From Akkermansiaceae bacterium (GTDB taxonomy: Bacteria; Verrucomicrobiota; Verrucomicrobiia; Verrucomicrobiales; Akkermansiaceae): 36,417 bases of DNA. Below the pieces are notes generated by a model. That model was not told the DNA's origin. It made no database searches and saw only the letters and a program-made list of their open reading frames with translations. The position numbers and the translations under genes were made by a program. Every line of letters starts with the position of its first letter. Position 1 is the stretch's first letter. Positions 23,939-32,871 of the stretch are shown here, one piece after another. The DNA lies in NCBI GenBank assembly GCA_903878115.1, contig CAIRGO010000132.1, forward strand, positions 1 to 36,417, written 5' to 3'.

Positions 23939-26900
23939 ATGAATAGCACCAATCCACATAGTCGCTACAGAATGCATTCTGCTTACTGCGTGAAGGCCTT
24001 TTTACGCAATGGTTTTAGGCGTTTATTTTATTTCCCATTATTTTCACATCATAGTTCCTCGCGCTCGCACGGTAGATTCTGCGGACGATTCATCGGCAAA
24101 AATTTACATTTTTTTGCGAAGCCAGGTTTTACTTTAGTGGTGACGATTTCATTGCTAGTATTGCTAACCATGCTAGTGGTGGGGTTATTGAGTCTATCGA
24201 CGCTGACCTTGCGTCGAGCCTCAGCGGATGCGGCGAATGCAGAGGCGCAGTCAAATGCGCGGATGGCGATGATGCTGGCGTTGGGGGAACTTCAGAAAAA
24301 TCTTGGTAGAGATCAGGCGATCAGTGCGCCGGCAAGTCTGTTAGATAGAGAACCGAATACCCCAGAATTGAATGATGTGCAGAATCCACTGCTGACAGGA
24401 GTCTGGACGTCGCGGCGAGACGCTCTCGGCAGCCGACCGAATTATGACCGCGCTACTTCGTTCCGACGCTGGCTAGCATCAGATAGCAATAGTAATGCGA
24501 TGGCACGGATGGATTTTGCACAGTCTGGTTCGTTTACCGAGCCAGTGACGATGGTCAAGGCGCCAACGGGAGTGGAGGCAAGTGCGACTGGTGTGGCGCG
24601 GGCAGGGCGGGTGAGAACCCCTCGTGGTGCTTATGCTTGGTGGGTAGGAGACGAAAACTGCAAAGCATACATCGGTATGCGCGACGATCTAAACCGCAAT
24701 GATACCGCCACAGTTGCCGACCGTTTGGCCTCTGCGGCGACACCTGGCGCTCATGGCATTCGGGCGTTGGAGGGGTTTGAAGGGTTTCCCTCGAACACGA
24801 CCACGAGCGATAAGTTGGTCACGAGGGCGGAGATAGATCTCGCGCAGTTTGGTAACAATCGTCCAGCAGCGATGTTTCATGACATTACACCGTTCTCTGA
24901 AAGTGTCATTGCGGATGTCAGCAGCGGTGGATTGCGACAGGACCTAAGCTTGTATCTGGATCGGCAGGACATCGACTGGCTTGAGGAATGGGGCTGGGCC
25001 GGAGGCAAATCAGGCATACCGACCGGTCCGCGCGGTCCTAATAATGATTATGCACTGAGTAATGCTCAGCAATATGATGTTTTGTCGTGGAAATCCCTGC
25101 ATCACTGGTATAGCATGCACCGGCGGCAGTTATCAACGTCTGCGGGACTGCCGCTCACAGCGATGAGAAATTATGTTGACTACGACCCGGTAAGCAATGC
25201 GAAGTGGAATTCCAACGTCATGCGGATCAGCCCGGTGATGGTGAGGATGCAGATGATTATTTCTTATGGCGTTCGCCAGACCGCTGCGGCAACGGGCACA
25301 GATGGTCGTGTTACTTACGATCTTTTGATGTATAGTTATCCTGTATTGACTTTGTGGAATCCATACAGCGTGCCTCTTCAAGTGGATCAGTGGAGTGTGT
25401 TCCTGCATACTCTTCCACTTGAGCAAACCGTCTATCATAATGGTGTAAAAGTTAATCTCACCGGCGGGGGAACGCGCAATGGCAACTACAATTGGGGCTG
25501 GCCACACGGTAATATGGTCATGCGCTTTGGCGAAGGCACCCCTGCGGTCAGTTTGGCACCTGGCGAGGCAAAAATTTTAACCTACACGACATCGCAAGCT
25601 GGGGGCTTTAATGCACATGACATGGTGGAAGAGTTTCGTCCATGGCTGCCACCAGGAGCTGCGAATCCACGTGGTCAGATGGGGCAGGAGCGAAATCTCG
25701 GAACCATCACTGGCGCGCCTGGCGACCGGATTTCGATAGAAACCACGGGCTCAAGTTGGCATACATCGGCGAATTCTTACAGCAATTTCCAGACGACTTT
25801 CTGTTATCGGACTGAGTCCAAAGCGGTGCACCGCGGCCATCCAGTACAGTTCAAACAGCAGATGTTTACGGGGCAGGTAGCCTGGCGGGTTGAGTCGGAT
25901 GCGGGCAATCCGATTCCTGATGTGATTTCGCGCACCAATTTTCCGAGCATGACGCTTGGGCAGTTGAATAATAGTGGATCACCGTTTCTTCATCTGGATG
26001 TGCGCCTCAAGACTCTCGATGAGGTCAGGCTGCCAAATAAAACATGGCTACACAATATTCCGCAGCACCCCTATGTGTCAGCCACATCGACCCAAAAGCA
26101 TGGCAGCGAGGTGGACGCCGCGACTCTATTTTTCGCGCATCCATATACGTTATCATTCGAGCAGATCAACGGCATCGAAGGAGTGATTCAGAATCGTCCA
26201 TTCTTTGGTTCCAGCAATCGTCCGGGTGGTCGCGGCACCATCATTGCTCAGGACATTCCGCTGGCTCCGCTGACATCGTTAGCACAGCTCCAAAACTTAC
26301 CACAACTGCCGATGGAGGCATTGAACTGGAGCGGTTATTATTTTCAAAACCAAGCGATAGGCAATTCCTACGCATCGCCTGGGTTGCCACCGCAAAGCAT
26401 TAAAGAACGTTCATTTCCCTTTTATTTGGGAGAATATTTTGCCTGGCAGGGCGGCGATATTGCTGGCAATTTTTACAATGATTGGACCTGGTTCAATAAC
26501 TCCGATTATGAGGTCGCAAGCGCGCCTGCTGCTGTGATTGATCGTAGTTATGCGGCGAATCAGTTGTTGTTCGACTCCTATTTTTTCTCATCTCTCGCCG
26601 GCCAGCAGGGTGATATTTTCAGTCGCTACGGACGGCAACGGCAAACGCGTCAAGTGCTTCAGGACTTTTTTGATGGCACGCAATCGGCACCCAATGCGGC
26701 TTACCGCAGGAATCTTGGTTCGGCTACTCCGGCAAGCGTAGTGGCGTCGCTTTTCTCTGGCCGAGTGACTGCTACTGCGCATCAACGTGTGGCAGCGAAT
26801 TTGATGGCGACTGGTGGGTTCAACGTGAACTCGACGTCGGTGGCCGCTTGGACGGCGATGTTGGCATCATCTCACTTGAAGCGTCCAGTAACACTCAGCA

Positions 26901-27613
26901 ATCGGGGAGTTTTGCAAACACAAGCTCAGGCACGCTATGTGATATCCCGTTTCAGCGCTCCTCTTGGTGGCACAGCAGATAGTAAGCCGGCGTCGGAAAA
27001 CAATCGCTGGCTGGGTTATCGCGAGCTGACTGAGGTCGAGATACGCGAGTTGGCAGTGGCGATTGTGAAGCAAGTGAAAAAGCGCGGGCCGTTCCGCTCT
27101 TTGGGCGAGTTTGTCAACCGGCGTCTGACGACGGATCGTGAACTGGCATTGTATGGTGCGCTGCAAGCGGCTCTGGAAGATCCGGCGGTGAGCATTAACT
27201 CGGCCTATCGTGGGCAAACGATTACAAAATCTGATCTTTCGCGCAAGTATGTGGCTCGCTACAAATTCGAGGAAGCGGCGCTGGGTTCAAGGTTTCAGGG
27301 CACGCCGGCCTACATTTCGCAGGCGGACATTCTCACCCCGATTGCACCCATTCTCAATGCTCGTTCTGATTGTTTTGTGATTCGTGGTTACGGCGAAGCT
27401 CGTTCGGCTGATGCGCAGACTGTCACGGCGCGGGCATGGTGTGAAGCTGTGGTGCAGCGAGTACCCGAATACGTGGATGCATTGGATGCGGCCCATGTCG
27501 CCCCTACTGCTCTAAGATCGGCCCTAAATCGCGCCTTCGGTCGTCGCTTTTTCATCAAATCATTCCGCTGGCTTCCTCGCGCAGAAATTGAACCCGTAAC
27601 CGCTACTTCATGA
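23939..27613 (+). CDS. Verru_Chthon cassette protein A-type large pilin-like protein
   Basis: A 1224-residue protein. Residues 61-88 carry a type IV prepilin-like N-methylation signal, KPG|FTLVVTISLL, cut between Gly63 and Phe64, followed by a hydrophobic helix (LLVLLTMLVVGLLSLSTLTLRR). Then come NARMAMMLALGELQKNLG and a very long, Asn/Pro/Gly-rich exported body. This matches the Verru_Chthon cassette protein A family, found in verrucomicrobia such as Verrucomicrobium and Chthoniobacter. The family probably works with type II secretion or type IV pilus-like machinery as a pseudopilin-anchored protein; the substrate is unknown. The leader before the cleavage site is unusually long (63 residues), so an alternative start may exist. 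The end overlaps the next gene as ATGA. Confidence 0.85.
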   Translation: MNSTNPHSRYRMHSAYCVKAFLRNGFRRLFYFPLFSHHSSSRSHGRFCGRFIGKNLHFFAKPGFTLVVTISLLVLLTMLVVGLLSLSTLTLRRASADAANAEAQSNARMAMMLALGELQKNLGRDQAISAPASLLDREPNTPELNDVQNPLLTGVWTSRRDALGSRPNYDRATSFRRWLASDSNSNAMARMDFAQSGSFTEPVTMVKAPTGVEASATGVARAGRVRTPRGAYAWWVGDENCKAYIGMRDDLNRNDTATVADRLASAATPGAHGIRALEGFEGFPSNTTTSDKLVTRAEIDLAQFGNNRPAAMFHDITPFSESVIADVSSGGLRQDLSLYLDRQDIDWLEEWGWAGGKSGIPTGPRGPNNDYALSNAQQYDVLSWKSLHHWYSMHRRQLSTSAGLPLTAMRNYVDYDPVSNAKWNSNVMRISPVMVRMQMIISYGVRQTAAATGTDGRVTYDLLMYSYPVLTLWNPYSVPLQVDQWSVFLHTLPLEQTVYHNGVKVNLTGGGTRNGNYNWGWPHGNMVMRFGEGTPAVSLAPGEAKILTYTTSQAGGFNAHDMVEEFRPWLPPGAANPRGQMGQERNLGTITGAPGDRISIETTGSSWHTSANSYSNFQTTFCYRTESKAVHRGHPVQFKQQMFTGQVAWRVESDAGNPIPDVISRTNFPSMTLGQLNNSGSPFLHLDVRLKTLDEVRLPNKTWLHNIPQHPYVSATSTQKHGSEVDAATLFFAHPYTLSFEQINGIEGVIQNRPFFGSSNRPGGRGTIIAQDIPLAPLTSLAQLQNLPQLPMEALNWSGYYFQNQAIGNSYASPGLPPQSIKERSFPFYLGEYFAWQGGDIAGNFYNDWTWFNNSDYEVASAPAAVIDRSYAANQLLFDSYFFSSLAGQQGDIFSRYGRQRQTRQVLQDFFDGTQSAPNAAYRRNLGSATPASVVASLFSGRVTATAHQRVAANLMATGGFNVNSTSVAAWTAMLASSHLKRPVTLSNRGVLQTQAQARYVISRFSAPLGGTADSKPASENNRWLGYRELTEVEIRELAVAIVKQVKKRGPFRSLGEFVNRRLTTDRELALYGALQAALEDPAVSINSAYRGQTITKSDLSRKYVARYKFEEAALGSRFQGTPAYISQADILTPIAPILNARSDCFVIRGYGEARSADAQTVTARAWCEAVVQRVPEYVDALDAAHVAPTALRSALNRAFGRRFFIKSFRWLPRAEIEPVTATS

Positions 27614-28275
27614 TCCGTTTCCTCGTTTTCATTTTCGTCGCCCTCTCGTCATTTCTGTTGATTGCACAGGAACCTGCAAAAGAGTCGGCGCGAGTTGAAT
27701 TTCGCGTGACCCGCTTTGATCCGGGTGACGAGCCACCACCGAAGTTTAAGGTCGGCACTGGTGGCGGACAAGTGGAGTTGACCGTGCCACTGACGTTCAT
27801 CGATGGACCTCACAAGGCTAGTCTGCGCGAGGATCGCTACTTAGACTTTTGGCGCGGTGATGGAGAGAAACCTGAGTTTTCCGTAGCGATCGAAGCCAAT
27901 CAACGCAAGGATCTACTGATGATTTTTTTTCCGGTAGGCAGAAGTTTCAAAGTCATTAAAGTAGTAACGCCCGTGACGCAATTGCGCGGGACCGACCGCT
28001 ATCTCGTGAATGCATCGAAGGATCAGATTGCAGTGAAAATAGGTAATGGCCAGCAAATAGTAATTGATTCGGGCAAATCCGGCATATTGAAGGGGCCTGG
28101 TGGGAGTGATGTGGTGAGTTTACCAGTGTTGATCAGTCAGCGGCAGGGTGAAGAATGGAAAACTGCGAGCACGGAAAACTGGTACTTTGATCCGCGATCC
28201 CGGGCATATCTTTTTGCTTACACGTCGGAGAGGACTGGGCATCTAACATTTCATGTGATCACCGAGCGTCTCTGA
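27610..28275 (+). CDS. Secreted partner of the Verru_Chthon A-type protein
   Basis: A 221-residue protein with a signal peptide (MIRFLVFIFVALSSFLLIAQ). It is beta-rich with no family I recognise; visible stretches are VEFRVTRFDPGDEPPPKFK, an LDFWRG segment and a C-terminal TGHLTFHVITERL. It starts inside the last codon of the preceding gene (ATGA overlap), so it is translationally coupled to the large protein and probably acts with it in the periplasm or at the surface. No other cassette members (B, C or D) lie adjacent. Confidence 0.7.
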   Translation: MIRFLVFIFVALSSFLLIAQEPAKESARVEFRVTRFDPGDEPPPKFKVGTGGGQVELTVPLTFIDGPHKASLREDRYLDFWRGDGEKPEFSVAIEANQRKDLLMIFFPVGRSFKVIKVVTPVTQLRGTDRYLVNASKDQIAVKIGNGQQIVIDSGKSGILKGPGGSDVVSLPVLISQRQGEEWKTASTENWYFDPRSRAYLFAYTSERTGHLTFHVITERL

Positions 28276-28431
28276 ATGATTTACGACATCGTTGGCGCGT
28301 CAGACGGGCAGCAGTGCTAGAATGCTGATAAAATCTATTCAAAAATATAGCCTTGTCCACAAATTGGATTCGCTGCGGAATCACAAATCAAGGTTGACAA
28401 CTCAGGGACGTGTGGCAGTTTCTGCGTCGAA

Positions 28432-29529
28432 ATGTCAGACACTTTACTTCACACGCCACTCGAAGCAGCACACATTGAGCTAGGTGCTAAAATGGTGCCT
28501 TTTGGCGGTTGGTATATGCCAGTGCAATATACTTCGATCCTTGATGAACATGCCGCAGTACGAAATAACTGTGGTGTTTTTGATATTTCGCACATGGGTC
28601 AAGTGGTGATTGAGGGCGAGCAGGCTGAGTTTTGGTTGAACAAGATGCTGGCTAATAATGTGGCGGTTTTGCCAGCGGGTGGTGGTCAGTATTCATTTTT
28701 GCTGAATGAAAATGGTGGCGTGATCGATGACCTGATTATCTATCGCGAAAGTGCGACAAAATTTTTCGCAGTGATCAATGCATCGCGCATCAAGGAAGAT
28801 ATGGCACAGCTCAGTACTCATTTGCCAACCGATGTAGTGCTGACAAACGAGAGCGATCTGTGGGCCGGCCTAGCGGTTCAAGGGCCTCAAGCAAGCGCCG
28901 TATTTGCGCACATTTTCCCTAACGTAACATTGCCGCCGCGCAATGGTATTTTGCGATTCATGGAACAAGGTCAGGAATTAGTGGTCTGCCGCACTGGTTA
29001 CACTGGTGAAGATGGTTTTGAATTTTTTAGCCCTGCGGAACATGGTGGCACATGGATGCACACATTCATCAAACACGGTGCTAAACCATGTGGTCTGGGA
29101 GCGCGTGATAGCCTGCGTTTGGAAATGGGCTACCCGCTGAATGGCAATGATCTATCTGAAGAACTCACTCCGCTTGAGGCTGGCTTGGGATTTTTTGTGG
29201 ATCTCAATAAAGGCGATTTCATTGGTCGTGACGTGCTAGCGCGTCAAAAAACCGATGGCATCACCCGCAAATTAGTAGGCCTGCAATACAACGAAAAAGG
29301 CGCGCCGCCACGCGCTCATTATACCGTCGAAACACCCAGTGGCGAAGTGATTGGTGAACTCAGTAGTGGAGTGCATTCACCGAGTTTGCAAACCGGCATT
29401 GGCATGGCCTACGTGCCGATCGCCTATAGCAAGCTTGGCACGGATTTGTGTATCGACGTCAGAGGTAGAAAATTTTCTGCCAAAGTCGTGAAAAAACCAT
29501 TTTACAAAACTGCTAACAAAGGAGCATAA
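28432..29529 (+). CDS. gcvT: Aminomethyltransferase, glycine cleavage T protein
   Basis: A 365-residue folate-dependent enzyme. [13 protein letters not shown] and VFDISHMGQ at the N-terminus, [13 protein letters not shown] in the middle (folate/substrate region) and [20 protein letters not shown] are the standard T-protein motifs. It takes the aminomethyl group from lipoylated H protein, releases ammonia and forms 5,10-methylene-THF. Length is normal. gcvH follows after 12 bases. No clear Shine-Dalgarno site precedes the ATG, and I see no glycine-riboswitch-like sequence in the 156-base gap upstream. Confidence 0.96.
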   Translation: MSDTLLHTPLEAAHIELGAKMVPFGGWYMPVQYTSILDEHAAVRNNCGVFDISHMGQVVIEGEQAEFWLNKMLANNVAVLPAGGGQYSFLLNENGGVIDDLIIYRESATKFFAVINASRIKEDMAQLSTHLPTDVVLTNESDLWAGLAVQGPQASAVFAHIFPNVTLPPRNGILRFMEQGQELVVCRTGYTGEDGFEFFSPAEHGGTWMHTFIKHGAKPCGLGARDSLRLEMGYPLNGNDLSEELTPLEAGLGFFVDLNKGDFIGRDVLARQKTDGITRKLVGLQYNEKGAPPRAHYTVETPSGEVIGELSSGVHSPSLQTGIGMAYVPIAYSKLGTDLCIDVRGRKFSAKVVKKPFYKTANKGA

Positions 29530-29541
29530 CTATCTCACACC

Positions 29542-29919
29542 ATGAATATTCCATCTGATCTTCGTTACAATAGTTCACACGAATGGGTTCGCCTCGAAGG
29601 TGACATCATCACCGTAGGCATCACCGATCACGCCCAAGCTGAGCTAACAGATGTAGTATTCGTCGAACTTCCCGCTGTGGGCAGAAAAGTCGATCACGGC
29701 GATCCAACTGCCGTGGTAGAATCAGTCAAAGCCGCAAGTGATATTTATGCGCCGCTCTCAGGTGAAATCACCGAGGCCAATCCGGAAGTAGAAGCAGATC
29801 CTGCGCTCGTTAATACCGATCCTTATGGGAAGGGATGGATTTTCAAAATGCGTCTGAACGATGCCGCTTCAGTAAGCCAACTAATGGATGCCGCTGCCTA
29901 CGCTGCGATGATTCATTGA
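29542..29919 (+). CDS. gcvH: Glycine cleavage H protein
   Basis: A 125-residue lipoyl carrier. [10 protein letters not shown] at the start, [18 protein letters not shown], and [15 protein letters not shown] with the lipoylated lysine Lys63, are typical. It shuttles the aminomethyl and reduced lipoyl groups between P, T and L proteins. It is cotranscribed with gcvT. gcvP does not follow; nadK does. Confidence 0.97.
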   Translation: MNIPSDLRYNSSHEWVRLEGDIITVGITDHAQAELTDVVFVELPAVGRKVDHGDPTAVVESVKAASDIYAPLSGEITEANPEVEADPALVNTDPYGKGWIFKMRLNDAASVSQLMDAAAYAAMIH

Positions 29920-29987
29920 TCTTTACTTGCGGAGCGGGACAAAGAAAACAATTGCCAGCACCCTAAAAATCAACGATACATGAACCC

Positions 29988-30839
29988 ATGAAAGTCGGAA
30001 TCATGGTCAATGAGCGCAAGCCCGATGCGAGAGCTACGGTGCGGGCCTTGATGAATGTGCTCGTAGCGAGAAAAATCTCCGTCTTACTGCATCAACCTGC
30101 TGCGGCATTGATCGGCGCGAATGAATCTTACAGTGCTCAGGAACTAGCGCATGTGGCCGATGTGATTGCGGTATTAGGTGGTGATGGCACCATGTTGGCC
30201 GCGATGGAAAAACTTGGTGCTACTGATATTCCTGTAGCGGGCATCAACATCGGCACCTTAGGTTTTTTAACCAGTTGTACCGATGCTGAGCTAGAATTTT
30301 TCGCAGACTCACTTTTGAAAAATGATTACTCCACCAGTGAGCGATCGCTACTTCATTCGACGATCTTTCATGCAGATGGAAGCTATTCTGATTATACGGC
30401 ATTGAATGAAATTGTGTTAGCTCGTGGACAAACGGGAAAACTCATTAGCTTACAAGCGATGATCAATGGCGAGTTGCTCAACCACTACCGCGCCGATGGA
30501 TTGATCGTAGCAACTCCCACGGGTTCCACTGCCTACTCACTTTCTGCTGGTGGACCCTTGGTCAGTCCCGATGCAAAAGTATTTGTCATCACACCCATTT
30601 GCCCGCATTCATTGAGCTATCGCTCCTTAGTCATCAACGATAACTCAGAAGTGGAAATTATTCCTCAAGGGACCGTTGATGAGCCAATGTTTTTCACTGT
30701 TGATGGGCGCGACATCGTACCCATCTCCGCTGGTAGTTCGATTCGCGTAAAAAAATCACAACGATCATTCCGCCTGATCCGTCTAACAAATCTTTCCTAT
30801 TACGAAGCGCTTCGTCAAAAGCTCGACTGGAAAGGGTAA
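29988..30839 (+). CDS. nadK: NAD kinase
   Basis: A 283-residue kinase that phosphorylates NAD to NADP. Conserved marks are GGDGTMLAA (GGDGT at 64-68), INIGTLGFLT, the ATPTGSTAYSLSAGGP substrate loop, and a C-terminal FFTVDGRD. Start at the ATG at 29988. It lies 68 bases downstream of gcvH on the same strand, so it may be cotranscribed. The pathway link may be only that both feed reducing-cofactor and one-carbon metabolism. Confidence 0.96.
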   Translation: MKVGIMVNERKPDARATVRALMNVLVARKISVLLHQPAAALIGANESYSAQELAHVADVIAVLGGDGTMLAAMEKLGATDIPVAGINIGTLGFLTSCTDAELEFFADSLLKNDYSTSERSLLHSTIFHADGSYSDYTALNEIVLARGQTGKLISLQAMINGELLNHYRADGLIVATPTGSTAYSLSAGGPLVSPDAKVFVITPICPHSLSYRSLVINDNSEVEIIPQGTVDEPMFFTVDGRDIVPISAGSSIRVKKSQRSFRLIRLTNLSYYEALRQKLDWKG

Positions 30840-30924
30840 TGGGAGATTTCGTAGTGCTGGCGTAAAGCAGCGCCACCGCAGTAGAGCTAGATCAGTGGTA
30901 ATTTGATACTGCTTATCTAGTAAT

Positions 30925-31398
30925 TCAAAGTGCCGCCAACACTTGTGCCAAATGCTCTGCAGGTTTTACTTTTGCTAGGATTGATTTGATCGTGCCATCA
31001 GGATTGATAATCGCGGTGGTTCTTTCCGTGCCGAAGTAGGTTTTGCCATACATGCTTTTTTCTACCCATACGCCATAGGCATCGGCAATTCGATGATCTT
31101 CATCACTGAGGATCGGAAAAGGTAGAGAATGTTTTTTGATGAACTTTTCGTGGCTTTTGATCGAATCAATGCTCACACCAAAAACCTTAGCTTTGGCAGA
31201 AATACTGTCCCATCCATCGCGCAAGGCGCACGCTTGCGTGGTGCAACCGGGCGTATCATCTTTCGGATAGAAATACAGAACGACCGTTTGTCCGAAAAAA
31301 TCAACAAGCGATACGATCGTCGGTTCGATGTATTCTCCGCCGATGACAGGTGCGGTAAACGACGGGGCTGGGCTGCCAGCTTCTGGGTGGGTACTCAT
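30925..31398 (-). CDS. bcp: Peroxiredoxin, BCP/PrxQ type
   Basis: A 157-residue thiol peroxidase. YFYPKDDTPGCTTQACALRD holds the peroxidatic Cys52 and a resolving Cys57 five residues later, the signature of atypical BCP/PrxQ enzymes. No signal peptide, so it is a cytoplasmic peroxide reductase. It is the last gene of a minus-strand series after dnaX, ybaB and a CAP-domain protein, 43 bases behind the latter. Confidence 0.95.
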   Translation of the reverse strand: MSTHPEAGSPAPSFTAPVIGGEYIEPTIVSLVDFFGQTVVLYFYPKDDTPGCTTQACALRDGWDSISAKAKVFGVSIDSIKSHEKFIKKHSLPFPILSDEDHRIADAYGVWVEKSMYGKTYFGTERTTAIINPDGTIKSILAKVKPAEHLAQVLAAL

Positions 31399-31441
31399 GT
31401 GATAAAATAAAATGTTGTTAGATGGTCGAGGCTAAAAATCA

Positions 31442-32515
31442 TTACCAGCCTTTTTTGCTGCCGACCATCATTGTCCAATGGATGCCTGCGATACCGATGC
31501 CGGTGCAGTTCGGCCCATCGCTAAACATGATAAAGCGATGTCCGTCTGAACCAAACCAACCGTTGTAAGCGGCTTGAAAATCTGTCGATCCCATAAAGAT
31601 GTTTTCTCCAGAGGCATTGCCGTCAAATTGCGCGAGCGCTGCGCGATCCCAAGGAGTTTTTTTGTTAGGAACGGGAGATTCGTGAGCGAAAAACCCCTTA
31701 GATGCCATGTCGGAACTGTGTCCCGTGGCAGCATCGCTCAGTTTTTCTTCGATGCGCAGAGCGCGTAGGCCGATGACAGTGCGTTCGTAATTCACCACAG
31801 TGGCAAAGGATTTCATCGAGGATGTGCACCATGACTTGTTGTCGGCATTGAGTTTTTCCACTTCGGCTAACGAGGCAATTTCTTTGCGGGTTTTTTGCAA
31901 GGACGCGAGCAATTGCACCACGTGGTCAGCTTCAAGACTGTCCTTGATGATCCGTTCGCGCAACTCATCTGCATCGAGACTTTTTGTATCGAGTTCAGGA
32001 TCGAGTTTTTCTAATTCACGCGCGATCTCGCAAAGTGCATCGACGGAAGAATTCAATGAGTTTTCAATCACGGCGGTATCTCCTTTGGCAAACTTTGTGG
32101 TCTTATTGTAAAGATCCATCAAGCTGGTCATCTCCTCACGCAGCATTTGCACTTTTTTCGGCTCCTTATGATAATCGGTGAGAATGAGCGGCATCACTCG
32201 TTCGCGCTCCGTATGCAGTTGTCGAGCGATATCATCATGTTCCGTGAGGATGTTTTTTGATTTGTCGACTTGGACGATGCGATCAAGATGCACTTTTTGC
32301 GAAGCTAGCAACGCGGTTTTGTAATGCACCAATGCCTCTGGTCCCATCATCAAGAAAGTGCGGCTAGCAGCTTTGCGTTTTGATGCCTCTGGGCTATTCA
32401 ACCATTGGGCCGCAGTGCGAATCGCGGTCATGTTGGTAGATGATTCCTCGGCATGGATTTGGCTAGCAAATCCGATAATCAAGGAACTAATGGCGGTAAA
32501 AAGGAGCTGCTTCAT
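31442..32515 (-). CDS. Exported CAP-domain (SCP/PR-1-like) protein
   Basis: A 357-residue protein with a signal peptide (MKQLLFTAISSLIIGFASQIHA). Residues 30-225 are helical and charged, with likely coiled-coil content. Residues 240-355 are a CAP domain: VNYERTVIGLRAL, then GHSSDMASKGFFAHESP (His266 and His278), SGENIFMG (Glu) and the GSDGHRFIMF stretch. The cluster of histidines and a glutamate forms the family cavity. CAP proteins bind lipids or small ligands; roles in bacteria are poorly known. It lies 31 bases behind ybaB, and its own upstream sequence shows no clear promoter, so cotranscription with dnaX-ybaB is likely. Confidence 0.85.
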   Translation of the reverse strand: MKQLLFTAISSLIIGFASQIHAEESSTNMTAIRTAAQWLNSPEASKRKAASRTFLMMGPEALVHYKTALLASQKVHLDRIVQVDKSKNILTEHDDIARQLHTERERVMPLILTDYHKEPKKVQMLREEMTSLMDLYNKTTKFAKGDTAVIENSLNSSVDALCEIARELEKLDPELDTKSLDADELRERIIKDSLEADHVVQLLASLQKTRKEIASLAEVEKLNADNKSWCTSSMKSFATVVNYERTVIGLRALRIEEKLSDAATGHSSDMASKGFFAHESPVPNKKTPWDRAALAQFDGNASGENIFMGSTDFQAAYNGWFGSDGHRFIMFSDGPNCTGIGIAGIHWTMMVGSKKGW

Positions 32516-32546
32516 GGGGTTCGAGGTGAGTGGTGGTGCCGAAAAT

Positions 32547-32852
32547 TTACATGCCAGGAAGGGAAAGTCCTCCGGTGTGTTTCTTCATCTCGGAGGCGGA
32601 AATTTCACGACCTTTGGCAATCGCATCTTGCACGGCTTTAAGAATTAACTCTTGAAGGAAATCAACATCTGAGGGATCAACCACCGATGGGTCGATGTGA
32701 AGCGCGGTGACATCACCAGCGCAGGTGGCAGTGACGGTGACTTTGCCGTTGGCAACAGAGCTCTCGACGCTGCGTTTGGCAAGTTCTTCTTGCGCAGTGG
32801 CAAGACCAGCTTGCATTTTTTGCGCTTGTTGCATGAGTTTAGCGATATTCAT
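32547..32852 (-). CDS. ybaB: YbaB/EbfC nucleoid-associated protein
   Basis: A 101-residue protein: MNIAKLMQQAQKMQAGLATA at the start, a V-T-V-TATCAGDVTALHIDP strand pair, then FLQELILKAVQDAIAKGRE and MKKHTGGLSLPGM. This is the YbaB/EbfC DNA-binding dimer fold. The gene commonly lies between dnaX and recR; here dnaX is upstream but recR is absent, with the CAP gene in its place. The ATG at 32852 matches the family start; a longer frame upstream overlaps dnaX and was rejected. Confidence 0.94.
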   Translation of the reverse strand: MNIAKLMQQAQKMQAGLATAQEELAKRSVESSVANGKVTVTATCAGDVTALHIDPSVVDPSDVDFLQELILKAVQDAIAKGREISASEMKKHTGGLSLPGM

Positions 32853-32871
32853 AAATGGATGATTGGAATAG

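Noticed and set aside
28276-28431. Glycine riboswitch before gcvT
   Set aside because: I see none of the conserved glycine-riboswitch core; the TTGACA near 28394 has no matching -10 and is too close to the start.
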